Origin: Nostoc sp. FACHB-280
GTDB lineage: Bacteria; Cyanobacteriota; Cyanobacteriia; Cyanobacteriales; Nostocaceae
DNA: 64,000 bases
Assembly: GCF_014697615.1 (NCBI RefSeq)
Contig: NZ_JACJSD010000013.1
Location: 62,001 to 126,000, forward strand
Direction: 5' to 3'
A model generated the notes under the pieces. It saw only the letters and a program-made list of their open reading frames with translations, had not been told where the DNA came from and made no database searches. A program made the position numbers and the translations under genes. Each line of letters starts with the position of its first letter. Position 1 is the stretch's first letter. This document shows, in pieces, positions 18,103-28,311 of the stretch.

Positions 18103-19215
18103 ATGAATCATCGAGAAAAACTTTTAACAGTTTATCAAGATATAGCCAAGATTGAAGTTAATCAAATTATCTTGCCTGAAAAATATCAAAATTATGTGGC
18201 AGAAGTTGCGAGAAATTGCTTTAAACGAAAAGCTGCTCACACAGTACTAATAACTCTTTTAGTACATAAAATTTTACATTCCTCTCAAGATATTCGCTAT
18301 CATCAAGCTGAAATGATGGATGGTTTTTCTGGAAGAAGTATAGATACAAAATACATTACTCCGACATTAACCGAATTAGGCTTACCTGCAATGGCTGAAA
18401 GTGGTTGGTTAACTCGTTCTTTTGAACAACCTTACCCTTACACATTAAGTTATAACGGAAATATAAGCCCTAAATCTTTAAAAATAGCCTTTCTAAATAT
18501 TATTGATTTTGTGCAGACGCATTCTGAAAAAACAGAAGATGTATTGAAATTGCTGTTGAAACTTATCAAATCAGCTAAGGATGATAACTTGGTTGAGATT
18601 GTTAAATTAACAAATCCAGAGAAGTTGTCAATACAAAATGTCATTAATGCTTTAGAGGAACATTTTAACCATAATTATGCAACTGTAGGTGGTTCCAAAC
18701 TACCAGTGATTGCTTTCTATGCTATTTATCAGCTTCTAATTAAGGAAATATCTAGATATAGCTTCTGTAAGCTGGGCAAATTGGGTAGTCATACAGCTTC
18801 CGATAGAACTTCTAGAACTGCGGGAGATATTGAAATATTTAATCAAAATAATCATCTGGTTGAAGCGATAGAAGTAAAACATGGTCAAGAAATAACTTTA
18901 CAAATTGTGTATCGTGCTAGGGAGAAGATAGTTAAATACAATCCTAGAAGATATTATATTTTTGCTGCAAAAGATGTTAAGCAATCAGAACAAGAAGAAA
19001 TTAATAAATTGATTACACAAATTTCATCTGAACATGGTTGTCAGGTAATTTTGAACGGAATTATCCCGACAATAAAATATTATTTAAGATTAATCGAGTC
19101 CATCAGTGATTTTATTGATGGATACTCTCAGTTGGTAGCGTCGGATAATGAACTACAAAAAATACACAAAGAAAAGTGGAATGAAATTTTAGGTAGATTA
19201 ATGAATGAAGAATAA
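18103..19215 (+). CDS. Type II restriction endonuclease
   Basis: 370 residues, partner of the C5-methylase 8 bp upstream. A PD-(D/E)XK-like core is visible in the C-terminal half: GDIEIFNQ, then EAIEVKHG (Asp ... Glu-x-Lys), followed by YYIFAAKD. The N-terminal ~200 residues are helical. Overall architecture recalls the SacI-type restriction family, but this is an impression, not an alignment. It should cut unmethylated sites recognised by the methylase. The frame is intact. A ~292-bp piece of this gene exists as a decayed copy at 15827-16118. Confidence 0.85.
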   Translation: MNHREKLLTVYQDIAKIEVNQIILPEKYQNYVAEVARNCFKRKAAHTVLITLLVHKILHSSQDIRYHQAEMMDGFSGRSIDTKYITPTLTELGLPAMAESGWLTRSFEQPYPYTLSYNGNISPKSLKIAFLNIIDFVQTHSEKTEDVLKLLLKLIKSAKDDNLVEIVKLTNPEKLSIQNVINALEEHFNHNYATVGGSKLPVIAFYAIYQLLIKEISRYSFCKLGKLGSHTASDRTSRTAGDIEIFNQNNHLVEAIEVKHGQEITLQIVYRAREKIVKYNPRRYYIFAAKDVKQSEQEEINKLITQISSEHGCQVILNGIIPTIKYYLRLIESISDFIDGYSQLVASDNELQKIHKEKWNEILGRLMNEE

Positions 19216-19231
19216 CAGAAATTCAGCTTGT

Positions 19232-21109
19232 TTACGCGGGATGAAAGTAATCGTAGATTTCCTGTGCTAGTCGTGGGCCGATTCCTGGGACTTCGGCGAG
19301 TTGGGCGGGTGTCACTTGGCGGATATAATCGACTGAGCGAAAATGCCCTAATAGTTGTTTTTGGCGATGATGTCCTAAGCCGGGGATTTCATCTAAACGC
19401 GATCGCTTTAGTTTATCACTGCGTTGTTGGCGATGGAAACTCACGGCAAACCGATGGGCTTCATCCCGTAACCGTCGTAATAACTGTACTCCTGGTTGTT
19501 CTGCGTCGGTGGGTAAGGGTTGTGACTCTCCTGGTAAAAAAATCTCTTCGCGCTGTTTTGCCAAACTCACAACCCGCAAGTCTTCTAGTAAGTTCATTTC
19601 TTGCAACACGGCAACAACTGAAGATAACTGACCTTTACCACCATCAATCATAATTAAATCAGGCCAGTCAGGATTGCCGGCGCGTTGCAGTTGGGAATCT
19701 TCACTATATTTCCGAAACCGTCGTTGAATGACTTCGGCTAAACTTGCAAAATCATCGGAATGTCCTATTGTGACGGTGGGATTTTTGATTTTGTAATGGC
19801 GATAATGTTGCTTGGCGGGTAAACCATCAATAAATACTACTTGAGAAGCAACAGCATTGGAACCTTGGATATGGGAAATGTCGTAACCTTCAATGCGGTG
19901 GGGTAATTCTGGTAAGTCGAGAATATCTGCTAAATCTTGCATGGCTTGATTATTGCGATCGCCCAATTTTTGCATTCTTTGTAATTCGTATTGGGCATTA
20001 CGCTCGACCATCTCTATTAATTCTGCCTTGGTTTGGCGTTGAGGCGCAACAATTGTTACTTTTCTACCCTTACGCTGAGTTAAAACATCCGCTAATATTT
20101 CTGTGTCGGGTAACTCATGCTGTACCAAAATCTCCGTCGGAATTTCCACCGCATCAGCAGTTTGGTAATGTTCTTCTAAAACTCGTTGTAAAATTGCGCC
20201 TGGTTCAGCTTGTGCATCTGCAACAAACGCCAAGCGTCCGACTAATTGTCCAGCGCGAATTTGAAATAATTGAATGCAGGCGTGTTGTGTATCTGCGGCT
20301 AAAGCGATCGCATCCCGCGAAACTGTATCATCTGGTAAGGATACTTTTTGATCTGCCGTCAGAGATTTTAACCCAGAAATTTGATCGCGTATCCGCGCCG
20401 CCGATTCAAAGTTTAAAGCTTCGGCGGCTTTGTGCATTTGTTCGCTCAAAATATCAATTAATTCCTGAGTTCTACCTTGGAATACCATCGCTACTTTCTG
20501 CACAGTTTTGCGATATTCGGTAGGGGAAATTAATTGTTGACAGACACCAGGACAACGCCCCATGTCATAATTCAAACAGGGACGGTCTTTAAATAATGGT
20601 TGGGGTCGTTGTCTGAGTGCAAAGATGCGCTTACTAATGCGGAGAATTTCTCTTAATAAACCTGTATCTGTATAAGGGCCGTAGAATTTATCTTTTTCTT
20701 TACCTAACTGGCGTTTGCGTGTGATAAAGATGCGGGGATAATCTTCTGACCAAGTGATGCAAACGTAAGGATATTTTTTATCATCTTTGAGCAGCACATT
20801 AAAGTATGGTTGATGCTGCTTGATTAAATTGGCTTCCAACGCCAAAGCTTCGGCTTCAGTGTCGGTGACAATAAACTCAATTTCTGTGACTTGTCTCGCC
20901 ATTGTGGCGATGCGTTCGCTTTTGGTGTAGCCTTCACGAAAGTAAGAACGCACACGCGATCGCAATTTCCGTGATTTACCTATATATATAATGCGATCGC
21001 TGCCATCCCGCATAAAATAAACACCGGGTTCCGGCGGGATTTCAGCTAATCGGTTTTCTAGACGCTCTGGATCTTTGACTAGTGGTAGGATTTGAGCAGA
21101 TGTTGTCAC
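19232..21109 (-). CDS. uvrC: Excinuclease ABC subunit C
   Basis: 625 residues, the normal UvrC length. It has the N-terminal GIY-YIG nuclease ([22 protein letters not shown], with the catalytic Arg/Glu region following), the UVR domain that contacts UvrB (about 210-245, [17 protein letters not shown]), the RNase-H-like C-terminal nuclease ([18 protein letters not shown] and [11 protein letters not shown]) and a terminal helix-hairpin-helix pair ([32 protein letters not shown]). It makes the dual incisions in nucleotide excision repair. HIP1 sites and codon use look native, unlike the restriction genes 16 bp away, with which it converges. Confidence 0.97.
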   Translation of the reverse strand: MTTSAQILPLVKDPERLENRLAEIPPEPGVYFMRDGSDRIIYIGKSRKLRSRVRSYFREGYTKSERIATMARQVTEIEFIVTDTEAEALALEANLIKQHQPYFNVLLKDDKKYPYVCITWSEDYPRIFITRKRQLGKEKDKFYGPYTDTGLLREILRISKRIFALRQRPQPLFKDRPCLNYDMGRCPGVCQQLISPTEYRKTVQKVAMVFQGRTQELIDILSEQMHKAAEALNFESAARIRDQISGLKSLTADQKVSLPDDTVSRDAIALAADTQHACIQLFQIRAGQLVGRLAFVADAQAEPGAILQRVLEEHYQTADAVEIPTEILVQHELPDTEILADVLTQRKGRKVTIVAPQRQTKAELIEMVERNAQYELQRMQKLGDRNNQAMQDLADILDLPELPHRIEGYDISHIQGSNAVASQVVFIDGLPAKQHYRHYKIKNPTVTIGHSDDFASLAEVIQRRFRKYSEDSQLQRAGNPDWPDLIMIDGGKGQLSSVVAVLQEMNLLEDLRVVSLAKQREEIFLPGESQPLPTDAEQPGVQLLRRLRDEAHRFAVSFHRQQRSDKLKRSRLDEIPGLGHHRQKQLLGHFRSVDYIRQVTPAQLAEVPGIGPRLAQEIYDYFHPA

Positions 21110-21311
21110 AATTAAATGTTTGGTAATCTGACGCTTTTACCTATCTCTATTTTAGAGAATAAACTCAGCGTTGCGGAATCAGAAGATAAAAGAGAACTGG
21201 GAAAGTATGAGGGTATAAAAGTGTATTTATCTAAAACCTTACACCCTATACCCTTACACCCTTTTACCCAGTTTCCATAGACAAACTGTGTACGTAAGCT
21301 TTATATATTAA

Positions 21312-21725
21312 TTAACTAGCGATCGCTACTGACTTTTTGCGAGAGGGACGCTTACGGTCTGATTTCTTCTTAAATCCTACGGCTTGAGCTTGATCACTAT
21401 CTGAACCATATTGTCCCCTAACAACTTCTTTCATGGCTAACACCGCATTGTGAAACTCCCACTCGGCTAATCTCGCCGCATCAGTAGCCGCACGGTATAA
21501 AGTGAGTTTTTCATTTTCCACTTGTTGCAGTGTTAACATTTTTTGATAAGCTGTCTGCAAAGCATCTTCTGTGGCATCAGCGCGGGTTGTTGTATAGTTG
21601 TTAATCGTTTGCAACCCGTGTAAGGAAGTGGTGTCTTGAATAATTGTCTGGCGGGATAAACGACGTGTCGTGTCTTGGGTAGGCATGGATGTTTCCGTAT
21701 AAGGATACATATTTAACGTACCCAT
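21312..21725 (-). CDS. Hypothetical cyanobacterial coiled-coil protein
   Basis: 137 residues, no family recognised. The N-terminal 45 residues are Thr/Gln-rich, the middle (about 50-110) is a probable helix or coiled coil (AYQKMLTLQQVENEKLTLYR), and the C-terminus is strongly basic (KKKSDRKRPSRKKS), which could bind nucleic acid. Starts MGTLNMYP or MPTQDTTRR (13 codons later) are both possible. A ~200-bp gap separates it from uvrC upstream. Confidence 0.55.
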   Translation of the reverse strand: MGTLNMYPYTETSMPTQDTTRRLSRQTIIQDTTSLHGLQTINNYTTTRADATEDALQTAYQKMLTLQQVENEKLTLYRAATDAARLAEWEFHNAVLAMKEVVRGQYGSDSDQAQAVGFKKKSDRKRPSRKKSVAIAS

Positions 21726-21809
21726 TGCAACTAAAAATCTATCAGTAATATAAATTTTTTAGCTAGGATAATATTTATCGTAAGCGTGCATTTTGATTGC
21801 AGACTGATA

Positions 21810-21935
21810 CATTGTGAATGTGAGTCGTTACATTCACAATGTGAGCGATCGCATTCATAATGTAAGTCATCACATTCATAATGTGAGCGATCGCATTTAC
21901 AATGTGACGACTCACATTGTGAATGTAAGTCATTT
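21810..21935. repeat. Six tandem 21-bp repeats (iteron-like)
   Basis: Six head-to-tail units of exactly 21 bp starting at 21810, 21831, 21852, 21873, 21894 and 21915. Each begins CATT, has a palindromic core such as CATTCACAATG or CATTGTGAATG, and continues TGTGAG or TGTAAG. Units 2 and 4 end in GCGATCG and overlap HIP1 sites. The 21-bp period equals two helical turns. A 66-codon open frame over this region is just the repeat read as seven-residue units and is probably not a gene. It lies just 3' of the VapC-like toxin gene. Confidence 0.85.
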
Positions 21936-21959
21936 TATTTACATAACAATGATATTTTT

Positions 21960-22409
21960 TTAACTTAAAAGCCAAGATTCTAAATTCAGCATTTCTACTT
22001 GCTGAATCCGGCGAAAATCATTGTCTGTTGAAACTAAAGTGAAATTATAGTAAATTACAGTAGCTGCAATCCAGAGGTCATTATCTCCAAAACCAAGAGA
22101 TTGTAAGTTAAAATTTCTTCGTTGGGCTTTTTCTTTAGGCCCAAAAGTATTTATCGACTTGCCTTTAAGATTGCCATAAACCTCAGAAATTGATAAGTTA
22201 ATTGGATAAATATCAATTGTATTTAAAAACATTCTGACCTGCTGAACATTAGCAACACTTTGATCAGATTTAGCTGCCATGTAAAGAAGTTCTCCACATA
22301 CTACAACGCTGGTAGCAATTCCCGCTTCGCTATGAGCTTGTAGTTGTTGAATTAAGTTAGAATCACCAAAGATAATACGACTACAATGATTAGTATCGAG
22401 TAAGTACAT
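21960..22409 (-). CDS. vapC: PIN-domain VapC-like toxin
   Basis: 149 residues with a PIN ribonuclease fold. Acidic metal-binding residues are visible: Asp5 in MYLLDTNHCS, Glu in VVCGELLYMA, and Asp residues in GFGDNDLWIAAT and LVSTDNDF. VapC toxins cleave RNA, often tRNA, and are held inactive by the VapB partner. The ATG overlaps the stop of the upstream antitoxin gene by 1 nt (TAATG), the classic arrangement. A 21-bp tandem repeat array follows 25 bp downstream. Confidence 0.88.
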   Translation of the reverse strand: MYLLDTNHCSRIIFGDSNLIQQLQAHSEAGIATSVVVCGELLYMAAKSDQSVANVQQVRMFLNTIDIYPINLSISEVYGNLKGKSINTFGPKEKAQRRNFNLQSLGFGDNDLWIAATVIYYNFTLVSTDNDFRRIQQVEMLNLESWLLS

Positions 22410-22678
22410 TAAAATTCTGTCTGAGAACGAGTATCATAAACAAATTGAAGGCATTCTTCAAAGTCGTCTCCCTGCCATGTTTGAGCAAACTTTAGCAAAT
22501 CTTTAGCTTTAGAACCGCGCAAAATTGGCTCTCCCTCTTTTTGTAAAACTTCTAAAGACTGGTTTTGAGATTTCTGTTCTTTAGTTTTGAGATATTCAAG
22601 ATAATTAAGAGTTTGCTCTAGAATTGATTCAGGAGCTGTTTCAATTGCCGCTAAGAGTTGTGCTTTGATAGAAGTCAT
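22409..22678 (-). CDS. VapB-like antitoxin partner
   Basis: 89 residues, acidic, directly upstream of and overlapping the PIN toxin gene by 1 nt. The N-terminal part (MTSIKAQLLAAIETAPES then ILEQTLNYLEYLK) resembles DUF2281-like cyanobacterial antitoxins. The C-terminal part (GDDFEECLQFVYDTRSQ) is likely the toxin-wrapping tail. It should neutralise the PIN toxin and probably autoregulate the operon. The family call rests mainly on context. Confidence 0.75.
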   Translation of the reverse strand: MTSIKAQLLAAIETAPESILEQTLNYLEYLKTKEQKSQNQSLEVLQKEGEPILRGSKAKDLLKFAQTWQGDDFEECLQFVYDTRSQTEF

Positions 22679-22745
22679 AGCTTTTTAAACTATCAGATAG
22701 TATAACTATTATTTTAATTTTACCACACTTTATAAAAACAAATTT

Positions 22746-25700
22746 TTATAACTTAATTTCTTCTGTAAAAATAGTTGATAATTTCAACTCTGACTGACAA
22801 AGATTAAGATAAATTTGCGCGACTTGATCTAAGGGGTTTTGTTGTAAGCAATCTTGAAAATGTTGGGCGGCTAAGTTAAATTGTTGGGCTTGGTAAAATT
22901 TGAGGGCGGTGTTAAATAATTCTGTGGTTGCTAATTTACCTTGGCGAATTTTGGGAACATCGGCGGTAAATACTTCATGAACGGTGACGGCTGTAATTTT
23001 ACCTTTGACTTTTACTTGTCCAACTATGCGAATATGAGAGCGATCGCAATTTTTTAAACGTTGAAATGTTTGGTCTGTAATTAATAGTGGTGTGTTAAAT
23101 GTTTTAGTTAAGCCTTCTATTCTGGAGGCTAAATTTACCGCATCACTAATTACTGTCCCATCCATGCGATTAAAACCGCCGACTGTGCCTAAAATCAGTG
23201 AACCAGTGTTAATGCCAATGCCAATTTGAATCGGGGTTTGACCTTGAGTTTGCCGTTCTTGATTGTAAGTGACTAAAGCTTGTAACATCGCAATGCCGGC
23301 TTGTACTGCATCATCAGCATTGCCAGCAAATAAAGCCATAATGGCATCGCCAATATATTTATCGATGAAACCGTTATGTTGAATAATTATTGGTTCCATA
23401 CAACTCAAATATGAGTTGATGAATTGAAAGTTTTCGGCGGGTGTTAACGTTTCTGATAAAGTGGTGAAAGAGCGAATATCAGTAAATAAAACCGACATTT
23501 CTCTTTGGACTTGATCACCCAACTGCACATCAACAATGCTTTGTTTGTTGAGAAATTGAAGAAATTGGCGGGGAACAAAGCGTTCGTAGGCTTGGTTTAA
23601 AGCGGCTAAATCGGTGTATAAACGAGCGTTTTCAAGCGAAATTGCTGCTTGCGTCGAAAGTAAGTTGAGTAACTCTAAACGATCAGGGGTGAATGCGCCT
23701 GTGGTCAAGTTATTTTCTAAATAGATGATACCAGTGAGTTTACCTTGATTAATTAAAGGCGCACATAAAAGCGATCGCGGTTGAAATTGGCGAATATAAG
23801 GATCACGGATAAACTCACCTTTGCGCGTGGCATCATTCAACACTACACTTGTTTTAGTGCGGATGACATAATTGACAATTGCCACAGACAGCATTGAGCT
23901 ATTTTCTATCGGCAATGATTTTAAGACTTGAATGTTATTTTGTTCAACTGTACCTTGGGCTTCAATTAAAAACTTGCCTTTAGTTTCTAATAGTAAACAC
24001 CCTTGTTGCGCTCCCGCATTTTCCATTAAGATTTGCATTAAATTAGTCAACAGTTTATCTAGCTGAATTTCTCCTGATAAAGCTTGAGACGCTTTCATCA
24101 CTGTGACTAAATCCAGGGAAGCAGAACCACTGGTACTTGTAACACTACTAGCGTTAGTACTTTTAGTAGAAAGATGAGGACTAGTAATTCTTTCTAACTT
24201 GCGGCTTAATAATTGAGGATATTGATTTTCCAGATGTTTAACTTTTGCAGTTGCGCCCCATTGTAAATAAAGATAAGCAGCATCCTGCATATACCCTTGG
24301 GCAACTTTCTGTTTATTTTGGGCAAGATAAAACTTGGCTGCGAGTTCATTGGCTAACGCAGCTTCGTTAGGATAGTTGTTTTCTTGGGCTAAATTAATGG
24401 CACGATCATAACAAGCGATCGCTTCTGCTGTTTCATGATGAATTCGATGCCATTCTGCTTCAACTAAGGCTAATTTATGGCTGTAATTACTCGGTGCAGA
24501 CTGCGCCCAAGTTTTTAGTTTTTTGATATTGGCTGTAACTTGTTTGAGTAATGTTTGCCGTTCTGTTAAATTGCTAGTTCCTACTAAGGCTAACCGCAAT
24601 AAAGAATCATAAAAACAAAACCAACCAATGATAAATAACGCCACTACAGCATCTATATAAGGAATTGCTAATTCTGCATTTTGCCAAGCAGTCTGGTAAT
24701 CTTCAAACCAATAATTGAGTGTCAATAAATGAGTGTAGACAGTAAAAGTTGCTGTGCGATAATTTGTCTCGATGTGTAGAGGTAAACTGGCTGTGATATT
24801 GTAAAATTCCCCTACCAACTCACAAGGATTGGCATTTTTACCCTGCAAATTGGCAACTGCCTGCCGATAAATTTGAATTAAATCTAAAACTGGCTTTTTC
24901 TTAAACTTCTGAATTACTTCTAGATAATTAGCGAAACTTTGATCTAATTCCTTTAAATCTTGTCCACAAAAATAACTATGACTGGTACCAACATTTGCTG
25001 CAAAAGCCGCATACTCAGTATCACCAGTATCTCGTCCTACTTGAAAAGCAATTTGCAATGCAGGTAAAGTATTAGCAATTGGTTCTCGCCAGTGACGCAC
25101 AAAGCTATTCACCACAAACAATACTCTGGCTTGCATATTTTTGGCATTTAAGCGTTCTATTAGTTTTAATGCCAACTCACCAAACTCATATCCTCCGGTT
25201 AAATCTCCGACAACACCACACAAAATCAAGCCGTAAGTAGCATAAGCAAAAGCTGATTCTGGCGCATTTCCATGTATGGCGGAAAGTTCCACCTGTTTAA
25301 ACACAGTTAAAGGAAATAAGTTTGGTGCTGCTAAATAAGTTGAAGAAGCAATACTAGATAAAATATGAATTGCGGCTAACTTTGTGGGATTAGTTAGTTG
25401 AGGTAAATCAGCTAAATTTTGTACTTGTCTACCAGCTAAAGCAAGTTTCGTTTTTAATAGTCCCAACAGAATTTGCAATTGTCCAGGGTTAGCTGCTAAA
25501 GGAATTCCTAAAAGTTTGAGAACTTGCAAACCTAATTTTACGGCTGTTAATAATTCATCTCTGGCGACAAGAGATTGAATTTTAATGGCATAAACTTGGA
25601 CTTGATCAATTGTGGTTTGAGTGTGACGTAACACCACCTCAATTAATTCATCCATATATTCAAACGCCCCAGCCAAATAAGCAGCTTCGACAGTCGCTTC

Positions 25701-28112
25701 GTGTAAAGATAAAGTCAAAGAATATTGCTGTTGCCAACTTGTTGCTGTTAAACAATTAATTCCTGTTTTGAGGTATTGCAAAGCAGGTTCGTAAGCGGCG
25801 GAAGCTTTTGCTTTGTTACCTGCTGTTAAATTTAACTGTGCTAATTGCTGTCGCTGTTGTGCATCGGTAATTAATTCCAAACCGAAATTTAATTGGTTAA
25901 CAATGTCAAAAATCTTTTCTTCTTGTTCTACGATAGTGATATTCTGCAATAACAATTGCCCAATTTGCCAGTGAACTGCTTGTTTTTCTTTGGTAGGAAT
26001 GAGTGAATAGGCTGCTTGTTGGACGCGATCGTGTAAGAATTTGTAGACAACATCTAAATTTGTTAAGTTGGCGGCAATTTCTTGATCATTCACTTGTAAT
26101 AATTGATAGTCGTTACCTTGAGGAAAAATCAGCCCCATTTCTACGGCTTCCCATAACTCGGCGGCTGTTTCTGGCAAAGATTTTTCTTGGACAATGGCTA
26201 AAGTTTTTAAATCAAATTGATTGCCAATGCAAGATGCTAACTGTAAAACTTGCTGAGAAGCAATTGGCAGTTTTTGAATTTTACCCGCCATTAATTCCAC
26301 AACGTTATCGGTAATTTGCGCCGCTTGAATTTGGCTGAGTTGCCAATCCCATTCCCGGCGCAGCACATCAAATTGCAGCAATCCTTCTGTATACAGCGAC
26401 TTGAGAAACTCATTCATAAAGAAAGGATTGCCGTTAGTTTTCTGCTGTAATAATTGTGCCAGGGGAGTTAATTTGTCCCAATCATGACTATTAAAGGTAT
26501 CACTCAGCAGTGCATGAATTTGCGGCAGTTCTAACGGTGTTAAGGCAATTTCATTAATTGTGACTCCGGCTGTTGTTAAAGTAGCGATCGCACTCCGCAA
26601 CGGATGAGTTGCATCTACTTCATGATCTCGATACGCCCCAATCAGCAATAAGTAGCGACTATCTAACTGACTTGTCAATAATTCAATCAACTGTAAAGAT
26701 GCACTATCCGCCCACTGCAAATCATCCAAAAAAATTACCAATGGATGTTCTTTTTGGGTAAAAACAGTAATAAAGTTTTGAAATACTAAATTAAAGCGAT
26801 TTTCTGCTTCTTGGGGCAGCAACTCCACCACAGGCGGCTGCTTACCAATAATGAGTTCAACTTCCGAAATCACATCAATAATAACTTGACCATTGTCACC
26901 CAACGCATTTAATAATTTTTCTCGCCAAATATTGATTTCTGTTTCTGTCGCTGTTAATAGTTGGCGAATTAAAGCTGTGAAGGCTTGAATTAAAGAACTG
27001 TAAGGAATATTGCGTTGAAATTGGTCAAACTTTCCTGAAATAAAATATCCCCGTTTTTGCGTAATTGGTTTATAAATTTCCTGCACTAAAGCTGATTTGC
27101 CAATTCCAGAGTAACCTGCAATCAACATCACTTCGCTTTGTCCACGACTAGCCCGATCAAAAGCCATCAATAAGTCGGTAACTTCTTGTTCTCTACCGTA
27201 AAGTTTTTGAGAAATTTGCAATCGATCAGAACTATCTTTCTGTCCTAGTGCAAATTGCGAAATTTCCCCGGTTGTTGTCAACAAATCACGGCATTTTTGT
27301 AAATCTGCCTGTAAACCAAAGGCGCTTTGATATCTTTCTTCCGCAGTCTTTTCCAGTAACTTCATCACTAATTGCGAAATGACTATAGGAATTGTCGGAT
27401 TAATTTTATGTGGCGGAATTACTTGTTTTGCAATATGACTGTGGACAAGTTCTACTGGATCTTCGCTAATAAATGGTAATTGTTTTGTGAGAAGTTCGTA
27501 AAAAGTCACCCCCAAAGAATAAAAGTCACTGCGATAATCAATCGCGCGATTCATTCTTCCTGTTTGTTCTGGCGAGATATAAGCCAGAGTTCCTTCTAAA
27601 ATATTGAGGTTTAGTACAGTCGGATTTTCTTTTGACAATAGCGTTGCAATCCCAAAATCAATAATTTTGGTTTGGTGCGTTTCGGGATTGAGCAGAATAT
27701 TTCCGGGATTAATATCTTTATGAATAATTTGTTGCTGGTGAATTGCACCTAAAGCTGCTGCTACTTGAATTGCAATGTGCAGAAAATTGTCCAGCGAGAG
27801 CAAATTCTGACTTAGCCAACTCCGTAAAGGTTGTCCGCCAAAATCTTCTAAAACTAAGACTAAAGTATTTTGATATTTTTCGACACTGTAAGCTTGGATA
27901 ATTCCCGGAACTTGAAAGCGGCGTGTCAGTTCGTATTCGAGTTTAAACCTTGCGATCGCTTCTGGGGTAGGATATTCCTCCCGCAATAATTTCAGCACGA
28001 CTGGTTGGCGATCGGACTCTCGGTATCCCTGATAAACCTGAGAACGAGGGCTGTCATACAGTTCTCTTAAAATTTTGTACCCTTCCAGTGCGATCATAGA
28101 TTGCTCAAGCAT
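22746..28112 (-). CDS. Giant sensor protein: Ser/Thr kinase, AAA ATPase, GAF and adenylate/guanylate cyclase
   Basis: About 1788 residues from ATG 28112 (ATG 28097, MIALEGYKIL, and GTG 28136 are alternatives). Order: a Ser/Thr kinase domain (about 10-280) with IIHKDINPGNILL and DFGIATLL; a STAND-type ATPase (about 305-600) with Walker A GYSGIGKS and LVIFLDDLQWAD; a long helical region (600-1280); a GAF domain (about 1320-1480); and a class III nucleotide cyclase (about 1510-1700) with SVLFTDIRSFT, KYIGDAIMALF and GIGINTGSL. The two metal-binding Asp residues are present. Close relatives usually end in a histidine kinase, so this one should output cAMP or cGMP. A C-terminal TPR-like tail follows. 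Ligand unknown. Confidence 0.92.
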   Translation of the reverse strand: MLEQSMIALEGYKILRELYDSPRSQVYQGYRESDRQPVVLKLLREEYPTPEAIARFKLEYELTRRFQVPGIIQAYSVEKYQNTLVLVLEDFGGQPLRSWLSQNLLSLDNFLHIAIQVAAALGAIHQQQIIHKDINPGNILLNPETHQTKIIDFGIATLLSKENPTVLNLNILEGTLAYISPEQTGRMNRAIDYRSDFYSLGVTFYELLTKQLPFISEDPVELVHSHIAKQVIPPHKINPTIPIVISQLVMKLLEKTAEERYQSAFGLQADLQKCRDLLTTTGEISQFALGQKDSSDRLQISQKLYGREQEVTDLLMAFDRASRGQSEVMLIAGYSGIGKSALVQEIYKPITQKRGYFISGKFDQFQRNIPYSSLIQAFTALIRQLLTATETEINIWREKLLNALGDNGQVIIDVISEVELIIGKQPPVVELLPQEAENRFNLVFQNFITVFTQKEHPLVIFLDDLQWADSASLQLIELLTSQLDSRYLLLIGAYRDHEVDATHPLRSAIATLTTAGVTINEIALTPLELPQIHALLSDTFNSHDWDKLTPLAQLLQQKTNGNPFFMNEFLKSLYTEGLLQFDVLRREWDWQLSQIQAAQITDNVVELMAGKIQKLPIASQQVLQLASCIGNQFDLKTLAIVQEKSLPETAAELWEAVEMGLIFPQGNDYQLLQVNDQEIAANLTNLDVVYKFLHDRVQQAAYSLIPTKEKQAVHWQIGQLLLQNITIVEQEEKIFDIVNQLNFGLELITDAQQRQQLAQLNLTAGNKAKASAAYEPALQYLKTGINCLTATSWQQQYSLTLSLHEATVEAAYLAGAFEYMDELIEVVLRHTQTTIDQVQVYAIKIQSLVARDELLTAVKLGLQVLKLLGIPLAANPGQLQILLGLLKTKLALAGRQVQNLADLPQLTNPTKLAAIHILSSIASSTYLAAPNLFPLTVFKQVELSAIHGNAPESAFAYATYGLILCGVVGDLTGGYEFGELALKLIERLNAKNMQARVLFVVNSFVRHWREPIANTLPALQIAFQVGRDTGDTEYAAFAANVGTSHSYFCGQDLKELDQSFANYLEVIQKFKKKPVLDLIQIYRQAVANLQGKNANPCELVGEFYNITASLPLHIETNYRTATFTVYTHLLTLNYWFEDYQTAWQNAELAIPYIDAVVALFIIGWFCFYDSLLRLALVGTSNLTERQTLLKQVTANIKKLKTWAQSAPSNYSHKLALVEAEWHRIHHETAEAIACYDRAINLAQENNYPNEAALANELAAKFYLAQNKQKVAQGYMQDAAYLYLQWGATAKVKHLENQYPQLLSRKLERITSPHLSTKSTNASSVTSTSGSASLDLVTVMKASQALSGEIQLDKLLTNLMQILMENAGAQQGCLLLETKGKFLIEAQGTVEQNNIQVLKSLPIENSSMLSVAIVNYVIRTKTSVVLNDATRKGEFIRDPYIRQFQPRSLLCAPLINQGKLTGIIYLENNLTTGAFTPDRLELLNLLSTQAAISLENARLYTDLAALNQAYERFVPRQFLQFLNKQSIVDVQLGDQVQREMSVLFTDIRSFTTLSETLTPAENFQFINSYLSCMEPIIIQHNGFIDKYIGDAIMALFAGNADDAVQAGIAMLQALVTYNQERQTQGQTPIQIGIGINTGSLILGTVGGFNRMDGTVISDAVNLASRIEGLTKTFNTPLLITDQTFQRLKNCDRSHIRIVGQVKVKGKITAVTVHEVFTADVPKIRQGKLATTELFNTALKFYQAQQFNLAAQHFQDCLQQNPLDQVAQIYLNLCQSELKLSTIFTEEIKL

Positions 28113-28311
28113 TAGAGCTATGTTTACCAGCCTCACCAGTATAGTTTGGACGCTTTTAAAAGTGGTAAGATTACGTAATAGTTTTTCGTTAGCAATGCAA
28201 AAAGCTCAGTGTAGCGATCGCACTGAGCTAGATAACAGAATTCAGGAGTCAGGAAACCTAAATTCAGGATGAATTCTGTACGGCTGACTGCTAAAATTCT
28301 TCTTCAACTAT

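Noticed and set aside
21810-21935. CRISPR array
   Set aside because: Units are head-to-tail with no spacers, 21 bp is too short, and no cas genes are near. The Cas4-like gene at 40626 belongs to an argonaute operon, not to CRISPR.
21775-21975. 66-codon minus-strand open frame with seven-residue repeats
   Set aside because: It only translates the 21-bp repeat array; no ribosome site, no family, and the periodicity is explained by the DNA repeat.
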